From contig NZ_LT707409.1 in assembly GCF_900156875.1 (NCBI RefSeq), forward strand, positions 1,941,957-2,005,956: a stretch of 64,000 bases of DNA, read 5' to 3'. Shown here one piece after another: positions 44,241 to 51,384 of this stretch. The notes beneath the pieces were generated by a model. That model saw only the letters and a list, made by a program, of their open reading frames with translations. It did no database searches and was not told where the DNA came from. Origin of the DNA: Robertmurraya dakarensis (GTDB lineage Bacteria; Bacillota; Bacilli; Bacillales; Cytobacillaceae). The position numbers were made by a program, and so were the translations under genes. The number at the start of each line of letters is the position of its first letter. Within the stretch, counting starts at the first letter, position 1.

Positions 44241-45884
44241 ATGCTTAGTCAAAAAGTTGACCGCCGTGACGGAAAGCTTGCAATGGCCCACTTTTATGTG
44301 GCATTCATCGCGTTAGCAATAGGCGGACTTGCCGGTTTACTTCAAGTTTTAGTTCGTTCTGGGAAATTTGAACTTCCCGCAGGAATTGGTTATTACCAAG
44401 TATTAACGGTACACGGTGTTGTTTTAGGACTTGTACTTACTACTTTCTTTATTATGGGTTTCCAATTAGCGGCAACAAGTAAAACATCAGGAACTTTAAC
44501 AAGCAAGCAAAGAACAATTGGCTGGATCGGTTTTTGGACCATGACAATTGGAACCGCATTGGCAGCTACTATGATTCTGCTAAATGAAGCAACTGTACTT
44601 TATACTTTTTACGCTCCTCTTCAAGCTCATGCGCTTTACTATATTGGTCTCACTTTAGTAATTGTTGGAAGCTGGCTTGACGGTGCCGCCATCATTATGA
44701 AATACACCGAATGGCGCAAAGCAAACCCTGGACAGCCAAGTCCGTTAATGACCTTCATGTCTTTAGTAAATACGTTAATGTGGATGGTTGCAACGATTGG
44801 AGTGGCTTCAACTGTCCTTATTCAATTATTACCATGGTCTTTAGGACTTGTAGAAACAGTTAACGTCGGTGTCAGCCGTACATTATTCTGGTATTTCGGT
44901 CACCCGCTAGTTTATTTCTGGCTGCTGCCAGCTTACATGGCTTGGTATGTTGTTATACCGAAAGTCATTGGCGCAAAAGTATTCTCAGACTCTTTAGCAA
45001 GAATGTCTTTCATTTTATTTTTACTTTTCTCAATTCCAGTTGGCTTCCACCATCAGTTATTAGAACCAGGTATTGACCCAGCTTGGAAATTTTTACAAGT
45101 TATCTTAACATTCTTAGTTGTTATTCCATCACTTATGACAGCATTCTCATTATTTGCAACCTTTGAAAGTTTTGGACGTTCAAAAGGTGGATCTGGTCTT
45201 TTTGGATGGTTTAAGAAATTACCTTGGGGCGATGCCCGTTTTACAGTTCCTTTCATTGGAATGGTCGCTTTCATTCCAGCAGGCGCCGGCGGTATTGTTA
45301 ATGCCTCCCACCAAATGAACCAAGTTGTCCATAACACGATATGGGTTACCGGACACTTCCATTTAACAGTTGCAACAGCTGTTGTTTTAACATTCTTTGG
45401 TGTATCATTTTGGCTTGTGCCGCATTTAACTGGTCGTAAGCTTACAAAAAAGATTAATAAACTAGGTCTTATTCAAGGATCTCTTTGGGCAATTGGAATG
45501 ACATTTATGTCAGGTGCAATGCACGCTGCAGGTCTATTGGGAGCTCCACGTCGTTCTGCATACTCTGAATATGGCGGAGCAGCTCAAGCAATAGAATGGA
45601 TTCCTTATCAAATTGCACAGGCTGTTGGTGGTTCAATCTTATTCATTGCTATTATTTTGATGCTCTATATCTTTATTAATCTCGCGTTCTTTGCACCAAA
45701 AGGAGAAGAGGAATTCCCTGTTGGTGAAGTTGCACATGAAGCAGAAAAAGCACCAATGGTATTTGAAAACTGGAAGCTTTGGTTAGGAATTACCGTACTT
45801 CTTGTCTTATTCGCTTATACAGTTCCGTTCATTGATATGATTCAAAATGCCCCTCCTGGAGCAAAAGGCTTCAAACTTTGGTAA
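44241..45884 (+). CDS. cbaA: cytochrome c oxidase subunit I, ba3 type
   Basis: 547-residue haem-copper oxidase subunit I. Ligand motifs are present: HGVVLGLVL for haem b in helix 2, GHPLVYFWLLP for CuB, the HHQ pair near residue 272 and HFHLTVATAV for the haem pair. Type B oxidases have high oxygen affinity, which fits the FNR-type box upstream. The SD is in the subunit II end (GGTGGTGG). A bidirectional terminator follows at 45898. Confidence 0.95.
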   Translation: MLSQKVDRRDGKLAMAHFYVAFIALAIGGLAGLLQVLVRSGKFELPAGIGYYQVLTVHGVVLGLVLTTFFIMGFQLAATSKTSGTLTSKQRTIGWIGFWTMTIGTALAATMILLNEATVLYTFYAPLQAHALYYIGLTLVIVGSWLDGAAIIMKYTEWRKANPGQPSPLMTFMSLVNTLMWMVATIGVASTVLIQLLPWSLGLVETVNVGVSRTLFWYFGHPLVYFWLLPAYMAWYVVIPKVIGAKVFSDSLARMSFILFLLFSIPVGFHHQLLEPGIDPAWKFLQVILTFLVVIPSLMTAFSLFATFESFGRSKGGSGLFGWFKKLPWGDARFTVPFIGMVAFIPAGAGGIVNASHQMNQVVHNTIWVTGHFHLTVATAVVLTFFGVSFWLVPHLTGRKLTKKINKLGLIQGSLWAIGMTFMSGAMHAAGLLGAPRRSAYSEYGGAAQAIEWIPYQIAQAVGGSILFIAIILMLYIFINLAFFAPKGEEEFPVGEVAHEAEKAPMVFENWKLWLGITVLLVLFAYTVPFIDMIQNAPPGAKGFKLW

Positions 45885-45897
45885 ATAGACTAAAATA

Positions 45898-45933
45898 ACA
45901 AAAGCACTAATTCCACTTGAATTAGTGCTTTTG
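45898..45933. terminator. bidirectional terminator between oxidase and EamA genes
   Basis: CAAAAGCACTAATTC / GAATTAGTGCTTTTG stem with a five-base loop, between convergent genes. Confidence 0.9.
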
Positions 45934-45937
45934 TTTA

Positions 45938-46843
45938 TTAACTTGAGTAATCCAGCCTTGTTGTCTTTATTTTTTTTGGTAAATTTACAATGATCACCGA
46001 TAAAATAATTAGCAACGATCCGACAAACTGACTAATCCCGAGCCTTTCCCCGAACATAAACAATCCTAACATTGTTGCAACAAGTGGTTCTACCGTAGCA
46101 ATAACGGCTGCTTTACTGCTCTCAGTCTGCTCTAATCCCCAAGTATAAATAAAATAAGCTAAAACAGTTGGAATCAACCCTAGTCCTGCACTATACAAAA
46201 AAATACGAGGTGAAAACAGGAGATCTAGTTTGCTCCACACTCCAGAGAAAGGAATGAGAGCAGCAGCGGCGACAACAAAGGTATATAGTGTTACTGTAAA
46301 TGGCTTATAATAACGTAAAGCCACTTTTCCAAAAATGCTGTAAAGGGCGTAGCCAAAACCTGCCCCAAGTCCCGTTAATACTCCCGCCATCGTAATGGAT
46401 ACGGAAGGATTACTCTGAACTCCTGCTATCAATATACATCCTGCAATTGTACCGATCACTGCGATAATTTTCTTCCCATGCAGCGCTTCTTTTAAAAAGA
46501 TTACCGATAGGATGGTCACAAATGCTGGTGATGTATAAAGAAGGATCACTGCCAGCGATACACTCATTTGGTTAATCGTAGAAAAATAACACCAATTAAA
46601 AAATACAATACTAAAAATTCCTGTACCAATAAATAAAGGGATTCTTTTCACATGAATTCTGAATTGATCTTTATAAGCCGCGCCCCCGATTATTAGTAAG
46701 AATACGGATGCAAACGTTACTCTAATCGTGACGATTTCCATTTCGGAAAAACCAGCCTCTTTCAACTCTCTTACAAATATCGCAATTAATCCCCATAGAG
46801 CAGCGCCAAACGCTATCATGATGTAAGGTAAAAATTTTTTCAT
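45938..46843 (-). CDS. EamA/DMT family transporter
   Basis: 301-residue membrane protein with ten hydrophobic helices arranged as two EamA repeats (about residues 5-140 and 150-290). The second repeat has YFIYTWGLEQTESSKAAVI, typical of the family. EamA carriers export amino acids, purines or other metabolites; the substrate cannot be named. Convergent with the oxidase operon. Confidence 0.9.
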   Translation of the reverse strand: MKKFLPYIMIAFGAALWGLIAIFVRELKEAGFSEMEIVTIRVTFASVFLLIIGGAAYKDQFRIHVKRIPLFIGTGIFSIVFFNWCYFSTINQMSVSLAVILLYTSPAFVTILSVIFLKEALHGKKIIAVIGTIAGCILIAGVQSNPSVSITMAGVLTGLGAGFGYALYSIFGKVALRYYKPFTVTLYTFVVAAAALIPFSGVWSKLDLLFSPRIFLYSAGLGLIPTVLAYFIYTWGLEQTESSKAAVIATVEPLVATMLGLFMFGERLGISQFVGSLLIILSVIIVNLPKKIKTTRLDYSS

Positions 46844-46879
46844 TTCCTCTCCAATCTATTTGTCTATAATATAAGATAT

Positions 46880-48400
46880 TTATTTCATTTGGTATACTTC
46901 TTTATATTTCTGCAGCAAGTAATTTATTAAGTATTGTGCATTTAGCTCCTCACCTGTTACATCTTTTAAGATTTCAAGAGGTTTTTTCATTTTACCATAT
47001 TGATGGATGTTTTTGGTAAGCCATTCTTTTATTGGTAATAAGTCCCCTTCTTCCAGCAGGAGGTTAAAGTTAGAAAGATCTTTTTCCAATGTGTTTTTAA
47101 ATTGTGCCGCGTACATCATTCCTAATGCATATGAAGGGAAATAGCCAAAGCTTCCGCCCGACCAATGGACATCTTGTAAAATTCCATTTGCATCATTGTC
47201 GGGTCGCACTCCTAAATATTGCTCGTATTTTTCATTCCAAACTGCAGGAAGGTCCTTCACTTGTATTTCATCATTAAAAAGCCCTTTTTCGATTTCATAG
47301 CGAATAATGATATGCAAAGGATATGTCAGCTCATCAGCTTCGATACGAATAAGTGATGGTTTAGACTCATTAATAGCCCGGTAAAAATCTATAAGAGAAA
47401 TAGCGTCAAATTGTCCACTGGAGTATGACTTTAAAAGTTCATAGTTTTTCTTCCAGAACGAAAGATTGCGTCCTACAAAATTTTCATAAAAAAGTGACTG
47501 CGACTCGTGAATCCCCATTGAAGTTCCAGCACATAACGGAGTTCCGGCCAAATCTGATGAGATATTTTGCTCATATAACGCATGCCCTCCTTCATGGATC
47601 GTTCCAAAAACAGCTACACGAAAATCATTTTCATTATATTTAGTTGTTACACGCACATCCCCTGGGCTCAAACCAATTGCGAAAGGATGGACACTTTCGT
47701 CCAAACGTCCAGCGTTAAAATCAAATCCCATTTGTTCAAGTATGTTTATACTAAAATCCTTTTGACTTTTCTTTGGGAAGAAGTTGTAAAGAAAGCTGGT
47801 ATCAGGCTTATGCTTCGATTTTGAGATGTCCTGTACAAGGGGAACAATCTTATCTCTTACTTCCCCAAATACATGATCCAATACGCCAACGGTCATACCA
47901 GGTTCATACATATCTAATAATGTGTTGTATTTATGTTCCTCATATCCCCAATACTCAATGAAGCGTTTGGTTTTCTCGACCAACTTTTCTAAGTAAGGTC
48001 TAAATTGCTCAAAATTTGAATTGTTTTTTGCTTCTTCCCACATACTCTCAGACTTGGATTGAAGGATCACATATTCCTTGTACTCTTCTGCTGGTATTTT
48101 TTTATTACGATCATATTCTTTTTTGCAATGCTCGACCGTCTTCTTTGTCACTTCGGCTATAAACTGCTTTGCACCATCCGTTGATAATTCTTCTATGTAT
48201 TCAGCCATTTTCTCTGAAACGGACATATTGAAAACTTCTGTTGAAAGCATCCCTATTACTTCAGAACGCTGGTCTGCACCTTTTTTAGGTGCCCCAGTTC
48301 GCAAATCCCAGAAAATAATTGAAAGTGCTTCCTGATAAGCACTCATTTTTTTCACATAATGGATAAATTCATTTTCGATTTGTTTAACCTTTTCAATCAT
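46880..48400 (-). CDS. ypwA: M32 family carboxypeptidase (YpwA)
   Basis: 506-residue thermostable-type carboxypeptidase. The zinc motif is HEGGHALYEQ near residue 269 and the third-ligand region GIHESQSLFYEN near 298. The enzyme removes C-terminal residues from peptides. The ATG at 48400 follows TAGGAGGATTGTCT; the frame is open to 48427 without a site. From memory ypwA is adjacent to ypvA in B. subtilis; here a 3-kb insertion of DUF2249 and related genes separates them. Confidence 0.93.
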   Translation of the reverse strand: MIEKVKQIENEFIHYVKKMSAYQEALSIIFWDLRTGAPKKGADQRSEVIGMLSTEVFNMSVSEKMAEYIEELSTDGAKQFIAEVTKKTVEHCKKEYDRNKKIPAEEYKEYVILQSKSESMWEEAKNNSNFEQFRPYLEKLVEKTKRFIEYWGYEEHKYNTLLDMYEPGMTVGVLDHVFGEVRDKIVPLVQDISKSKHKPDTSFLYNFFPKKSQKDFSINILEQMGFDFNAGRLDESVHPFAIGLSPGDVRVTTKYNENDFRVAVFGTIHEGGHALYEQNISSDLAGTPLCAGTSMGIHESQSLFYENFVGRNLSFWKKNYELLKSYSSGQFDAISLIDFYRAINESKPSLIRIEADELTYPLHIIIRYEIEKGLFNDEIQVKDLPAVWNEKYEQYLGVRPDNDANGILQDVHWSGGSFGYFPSYALGMMYAAQFKNTLEKDLSNFNLLLEEGDLLPIKEWLTKNIHQYGKMKKPLEILKDVTGEELNAQYLINYLLQKYKEVYQMK

Positions 48401-48488
48401 AGACAATCCTCCTACATAAGGGTACATTTATTATCTTATCACATTTTTCAGAAAGTTATGTTTAAAAGGATTTCTATCATTAAAGCAC

Positions 48489-48528
48489 AAAGGACAACTG
48501 CCGTCATAATGACGGCATGTTGTCCTTT
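48489..48528 (-). terminator. terminator of the DUF2249 gene
   Basis: AAGGACAACTGCCGTCAT / ATGACGGCATGTTGTCCTT long stem, good on either strand, between the DUF2249 stop and ypwA. Confidence 0.85.
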
Positions 48529-48558
48529 GTAGTGAGGGATGTTTCATTAATTTATTAA

Positions 48559-48792
48559 TTACTTCTTACCGATTGCAACTCTCCATGTTTCTGGTCCTTC
48601 TTCAAGATATTCCCAAGTAAATTCTTCTGCTCTTTCAATCATGAATTGATATTGTAATGGCTTTGGATCATGGTCATTTACCAGCTGCATCCATTCACCT
48701 GATTTCAATGAGTCAAATGTTTTAAAGATAGTTGGATGTTTCTCCCTCGGCGGGAAATTAGGTGCTATTACTTCTGCTGCAAAATCTTTCAT
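48559..48792 (-). CDS. DUF2249 domain protein
   Basis: 77-residue protein of the TusA-like DUF2249 family: PPREKHPTIFKTFDSLKSGE and NDHDPKPLQYQF are its signature. These small proteins are often found beside denitrification, hemerythrin and Fe-S genes but have no proven biochemistry. The start follows AAGGAGTG. It is monocistronic, with an FNR-type box upstream at 48855 whose spacing to a TATACT -10 fits class II activation. Confidence 0.88.
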   Translation of the reverse strand: MKDFAAEVIAPNFPPREKHPTIFKTFDSLKSGEWMQLVNDHDPKPLQYQFMIERAEEFTWEYLEEGPETWRVAIGKK

Positions 48793-48827
48793 ATTTTTTC
48801 ACTCCTTATATGTCGTTTTACAATATT

Positions 48828-48870
48828 AGTATAACTACTTCATCGGGATGAGCTAGTGAGGCTTGTCACA
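48828..48870 (-). promoter_or_regulatory. FNR-type box and promoter of the DUF2249 gene
   Basis: Read leftwards, TGTGA-CAAGCC-TCACT (48870-48855) has TATACT at 48833-48828, the exact -10 position for a site centred at -41.5 (predicted start 48821, about 29 bases before the start codon). Confidence 0.65.
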
Positions 48871-48970
48871 CATATTTAATTTTTTATAGAACTTTCTTCA
48901 TCATTCCGTTCAGTAGTATACTTTTAGTAAAATTAGTAAAATCAAAATATTGAGATAAGGAGATGACGGC

Positions 48971-49111
48971 ATGAAAGAGTTAGTTGGAAACTGTTCAGCC
49001 TGTAATAAGGAAGTTTTTTGTCTTGATGGCTTTTTTAATGGGATCATACAAGATGATGACAAGAAGATACTTTGCTTTGAATGTGCTGAAGAAAATACCC
49101 CCGAAAAATAA
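48971..49111 (+). CDS. 46-residue four-cysteine protein
   Basis: The frame starts MKELVGNCSACNKEVFCLDG and ends FECAEENTPEK; the cysteines form two C-x2-C knuckles (CSAC, CFEC) plus one extra, a probable zinc or Fe-S site. The ATG at 48971 has AAGGAGATG. A strong terminator at 49123 follows, so it is a unit of its own. It lies between two DUF2249 loci, suggesting a link with the same anaerobic or iron-related function, which is inference. Confidence 0.65.
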   Translation: MKELVGNCSACNKEVFCLDGFFNGIIQDDDKKILCFECAEENTPEK

Positions 49112-49122
49112 ATCGACCAGGA

Positions 49123-49153
49123 GTCCGCAATAATCTGTTGCGGGCTTTTTTTT
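49123..49153 (+). terminator. terminator of the 46-residue gene
   Basis: GTCCGCAA / TTGCGGGC stem followed by eight T residues. Confidence 0.9.
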
Positions 49154-49171
49154 GGCAGAAATTCAGGTTTT

Positions 49172-49214
49172 CGTGATGTAAATCACATAACGGCCTGTTG
49201 AAAATGATTATCAT
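49172..49214 (+). promoter_or_regulatory. FNR-type box, -10 and overlapping Fur box of the DUF2249 operon
   Basis: CGTGA-TGTAAA-TCACA (49172-49187) is centred 41.5 bases before a predicted start at 49221, with -10 TATCAT at 49209-49214. TGAAAATGATTATCA (49199-49213) matches the Fur consensus at 14 of 15 positions and covers the -10. This predicts activation without oxygen and repression when iron is plentiful. Confidence 0.65.
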
Positions 49215-49258
49215 TAAGTTATAGATAAACAGGACAGAAAGATAAAGGAGAATAGCCG

Positions 49259-49501
49259 ATGGAACAAAAAATAATTGAGCTAGACGTTAGGGAAGATTTA
49301 AAAAATAAGATCGAACCATTTCAAAAAATTATGGAAGCTGTAAGCAGCTTAAAGGAAAATGATGTATTTGTTCTACATGCTCCATTCAAACCAACACCAC
49401 TGTTTACTGTTTTAAAAGCAAAAGGCTTCGATCATGAAGAAGAGGAATTAGAAAAGAAACATTGGAAAATCATTTTCACAAAAAGGGGTCCTAAGAAATG
49501 A
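49259..49501 (+). CDS. DUF2249 domain protein
   Basis: 80-residue DUF2249-type protein. It opens MEQKIIELDVREDLKNKIEP and carries VLHAPFKPTPLFTVLKAKGF, the TusA-like core with a Pro in the sulfur-carrier region but no cysteine anywhere, so it cannot act as a TusA-type sulfur carrier. It is the first gene of a four-gene operon and overlaps the next by four bases. AAAGGAGAATAG precedes the start. Confidence 0.85.
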   Translation: MEQKIIELDVREDLKNKIEPFQKIMEAVSSLKENDVFVLHAPFKPTPLFTVLKAKGFDHEEEELEKKHWKIIFTKRGPKK

Positions 49502-49704
49502 AATTGGATAATCGCGGCTTAGAACCGCCACAGCCAATGATGAGAACACTTGAGGCTTTAGAAAAGCTGAATACCGGTGAAACATTGGAAATTACAAATG
49601 ATCGTCGTCCGATGTTTCTTTACGAACAATTGGATGAACTAGGCTATAAGCATGTCACCACAGCAAATGGTGATGGCAGCTTTACGATCGAAATTACGAA
49701 ATAA
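49498..49704 (+). CDS. DUF2249 domain protein
   Basis: 68-residue second DUF2249 protein of the operon: LEPPQPMMRTLEALEKLNTG and NDRRPMFLYEQLDELG. Like its partner it has no cysteine. The ATG overlaps the preceding stop (ATGA), so the pair is co-translated and may form a heterodimer. Followed after 14 bases by the membrane protein gene. Confidence 0.88.
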   Translation: MKLDNRGLEPPQPMMRTLEALEKLNTGETLEITNDRRPMFLYEQLDELGYKHVTTANGDGSFTIEITK

Positions 49705-49718
49705 GCAGGTGTATGATC

Positions 49719-50963
49719 ATGATTCCACAAAACTTGGGTAGTGAAACAAACATAAAATTACCATTTTCATTTATTTTATTTAGCATCATCGCCATGATTC
49801 TCTCCCAAACTTTATTTCTTGTCAACGGGGAATCACTAATAAATGGAATCTATCGAATTCCAGCCATTTGGTCGGCGGCACATCTTTTTATTTTAGGATG
49901 GGCATTAATGATTGCCATGGGATCGATGTACCAGCTTGTTCCAGTTGCATTTCTAACCCCTATATGGAGTGAGAAGTTCGGGTTTATCCAATTCGGGGTT
50001 ACTGCTATTGGAATCGTCTGGTTTGCGGGTGCACTCTATATTTCACCCGAATCGGCTCTTATCCCAGGAGTAGTTATGCTTGCAGGAATCCTATTATTTA
50101 TCGTTCAAATGGGCATGACATTACGCAAACAAGCAAAGCCCAATATCTTAACCATATTCGTCGGCAGCGCACTGTTATGTTTGTTCATTACCATTGCATT
50201 TGGGATTACACTTGTTATCTCTATGAATACAGGTTTTGCTGGGAGCTATTATACATCCATCTTTAAAAGTCATATCTTAATAGGGACTGCCGGCTGGTTC
50301 ACCCTGCTAATCTTTGGTTTTTCCTATAAAATGGCACCTATGTTTTCTCTTTCCCATGGGTATCCAATGAATTTAGCAAAATACGTATTTGGAATGTATG
50401 CAGCAGGGCTCATAATGGTCGTTCTGTCATTTTTCCTAGACCATTCCATCATGCTTACAGGAGGATTTCTATTATTACTGATTGGTTTCAGCTTATTTCT
50501 ATATCATATTTCCATCATAGTAAAAAAGAGAATCAAGAAAAAGCTCGACCGCCCTTTTAGTTTCGCCCTTCTAGCCATTATTTTTGGCGAAATCATTCAT
50601 TTACTAGCTTTTATTGCTGCTGTTACGAACACCTTGAACGTATTCGTCGGACCCTTAATGGCGGCCTATCTATTTTTATGGATCGCCTTTAGCATTATTG
50701 GTTATTTATACAAAATTGTCCCATTTTTATGGTGGACACATAAATATAGTCAAATTATCGGCAAAAAGGATGTACCCGCACTGAAGGATATGATTAACGA
50801 AAAGTTAGCTCTGCCGTTGTTTATTATCTTTATCTTAGGGGTTGGTATCGTTTCCGGCGGTCTTGTACTTGGGCTGGCCGTACTCTTTTATATAGGTCAA
50901 TCTCTCATCCTATTAGCATCAATTATTTTCGGAGGAGCAATCCTTGCCGTTATGAAAAAATGA
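49719..50963 (+). CDS. haem-copper oxidase subunit I-like membrane protein
   Basis: 414-residue protein with about 12 transmembrane helices. Helix 2 (AAHLFILGWALMIAMG, H55) resembles the low-spin haem helix of oxidase subunit I or NorB, and KSHILIGTAGWF (H185) a later ligand helix. The His-His pair for CuB is missing, so it is unlikely to reduce oxygen on its own. It might bind haem and sense or handle NO or oxygen. The ATG at 49719 has AGGTG seven bases away. Operon context: two DUF2249 genes upstream, a MIP18 gene downstream. Confidence 0.7.
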   Translation: MIPQNLGSETNIKLPFSFILFSIIAMILSQTLFLVNGESLINGIYRIPAIWSAAHLFILGWALMIAMGSMYQLVPVAFLTPIWSEKFGFIQFGVTAIGIVWFAGALYISPESALIPGVVMLAGILLFIVQMGMTLRKQAKPNILTIFVGSALLCLFITIAFGITLVISMNTGFAGSYYTSIFKSHILIGTAGWFTLLIFGFSYKMAPMFSLSHGYPMNLAKYVFGMYAAGLIMVVLSFFLDHSIMLTGGFLLLLIGFSLFLYHISIIVKKRIKKKLDRPFSFALLAIIFGEIIHLLAFIAAVTNTLNVFVGPLMAAYLFLWIAFSIIGYLYKIVPFLWWTHKYSQIIGKKDVPALKDMINEKLALPLFIIFILGVGIVSGGLVLGLAVLFYIGQSLILLASIIFGGAILAVMKK

Positions 50964-50976
50964 GGAGGTTCTTAGC

Positions 50977-51294
50977 ATGAACTTACAAGAACAAGTAGAA
51001 TTAGTGGAAAAAATCCGTACAAATTTAAAAAAGGTCATTGACCCTGAATTAAATATAAACATTGTTGACTTAGGATTGATTTATGATATCTCTCTTCTTG
51101 AAGACAGAGTTGCCGCCATTACAATGACATTAACTACACCCGGCTGTCCACTTCATGACAGCATTGTAGGCGGTGTAAAATACTGCTTGCTCGAAATGGA
51201 AGAAATAGATGATGTTGACGTACAAGTCGTATGGGAACCAGCTTGGAGCCCCGAAAAAATGACCGAAGCAGGCCTAAGAGCCATCGGCAGATAA
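50977..51294 (+). CDS. MIP18/DUF59 family metal-sulfur cluster assembly factor
   Basis: 105-residue protein with the DUF59 fold; TPGCPLHDSIVGG near residue 54 holds the conserved cysteine. Relatives (SufT, PaaD, MIP18/CIA2) mature Fe-S proteins. The SD is GAGGAGG. It is the last gene of the FNR/Fur-type operon, which suggests that the operon supports a metalloprotein. The 48-bp dispersed repeat starts at the stop codon. Confidence 0.9.
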   Translation: MNLQEQVELVEKIRTNLKKVIDPELNINIVDLGLIYDISLLEDRVAAITMTLTTPGCPLHDSIVGGVKYCLLEMEEIDDVDVQVVWEPAWSPEKMTEAGLRAIGR

Positions 51295-51342
51295 AAGGTA
51301 CCAGGTACCATCAAAAGACAGTGTCTTCCTGGTGCGGACAGT
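51295..51342 (+). repeat. 48-bp dispersed intergenic repeat, copy 2
   Basis: Begins AAGGTACCAGGTACCA and ends GCGGACAGT, the same length and orientation as the element at 16115-16162. Its middle (14 bases) differs. Confidence 0.7.
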
Positions 51343-51384
51343 TAGAGTGTGAAAAAGGATAGGGAACTAAGCCCCTATCCTTTT

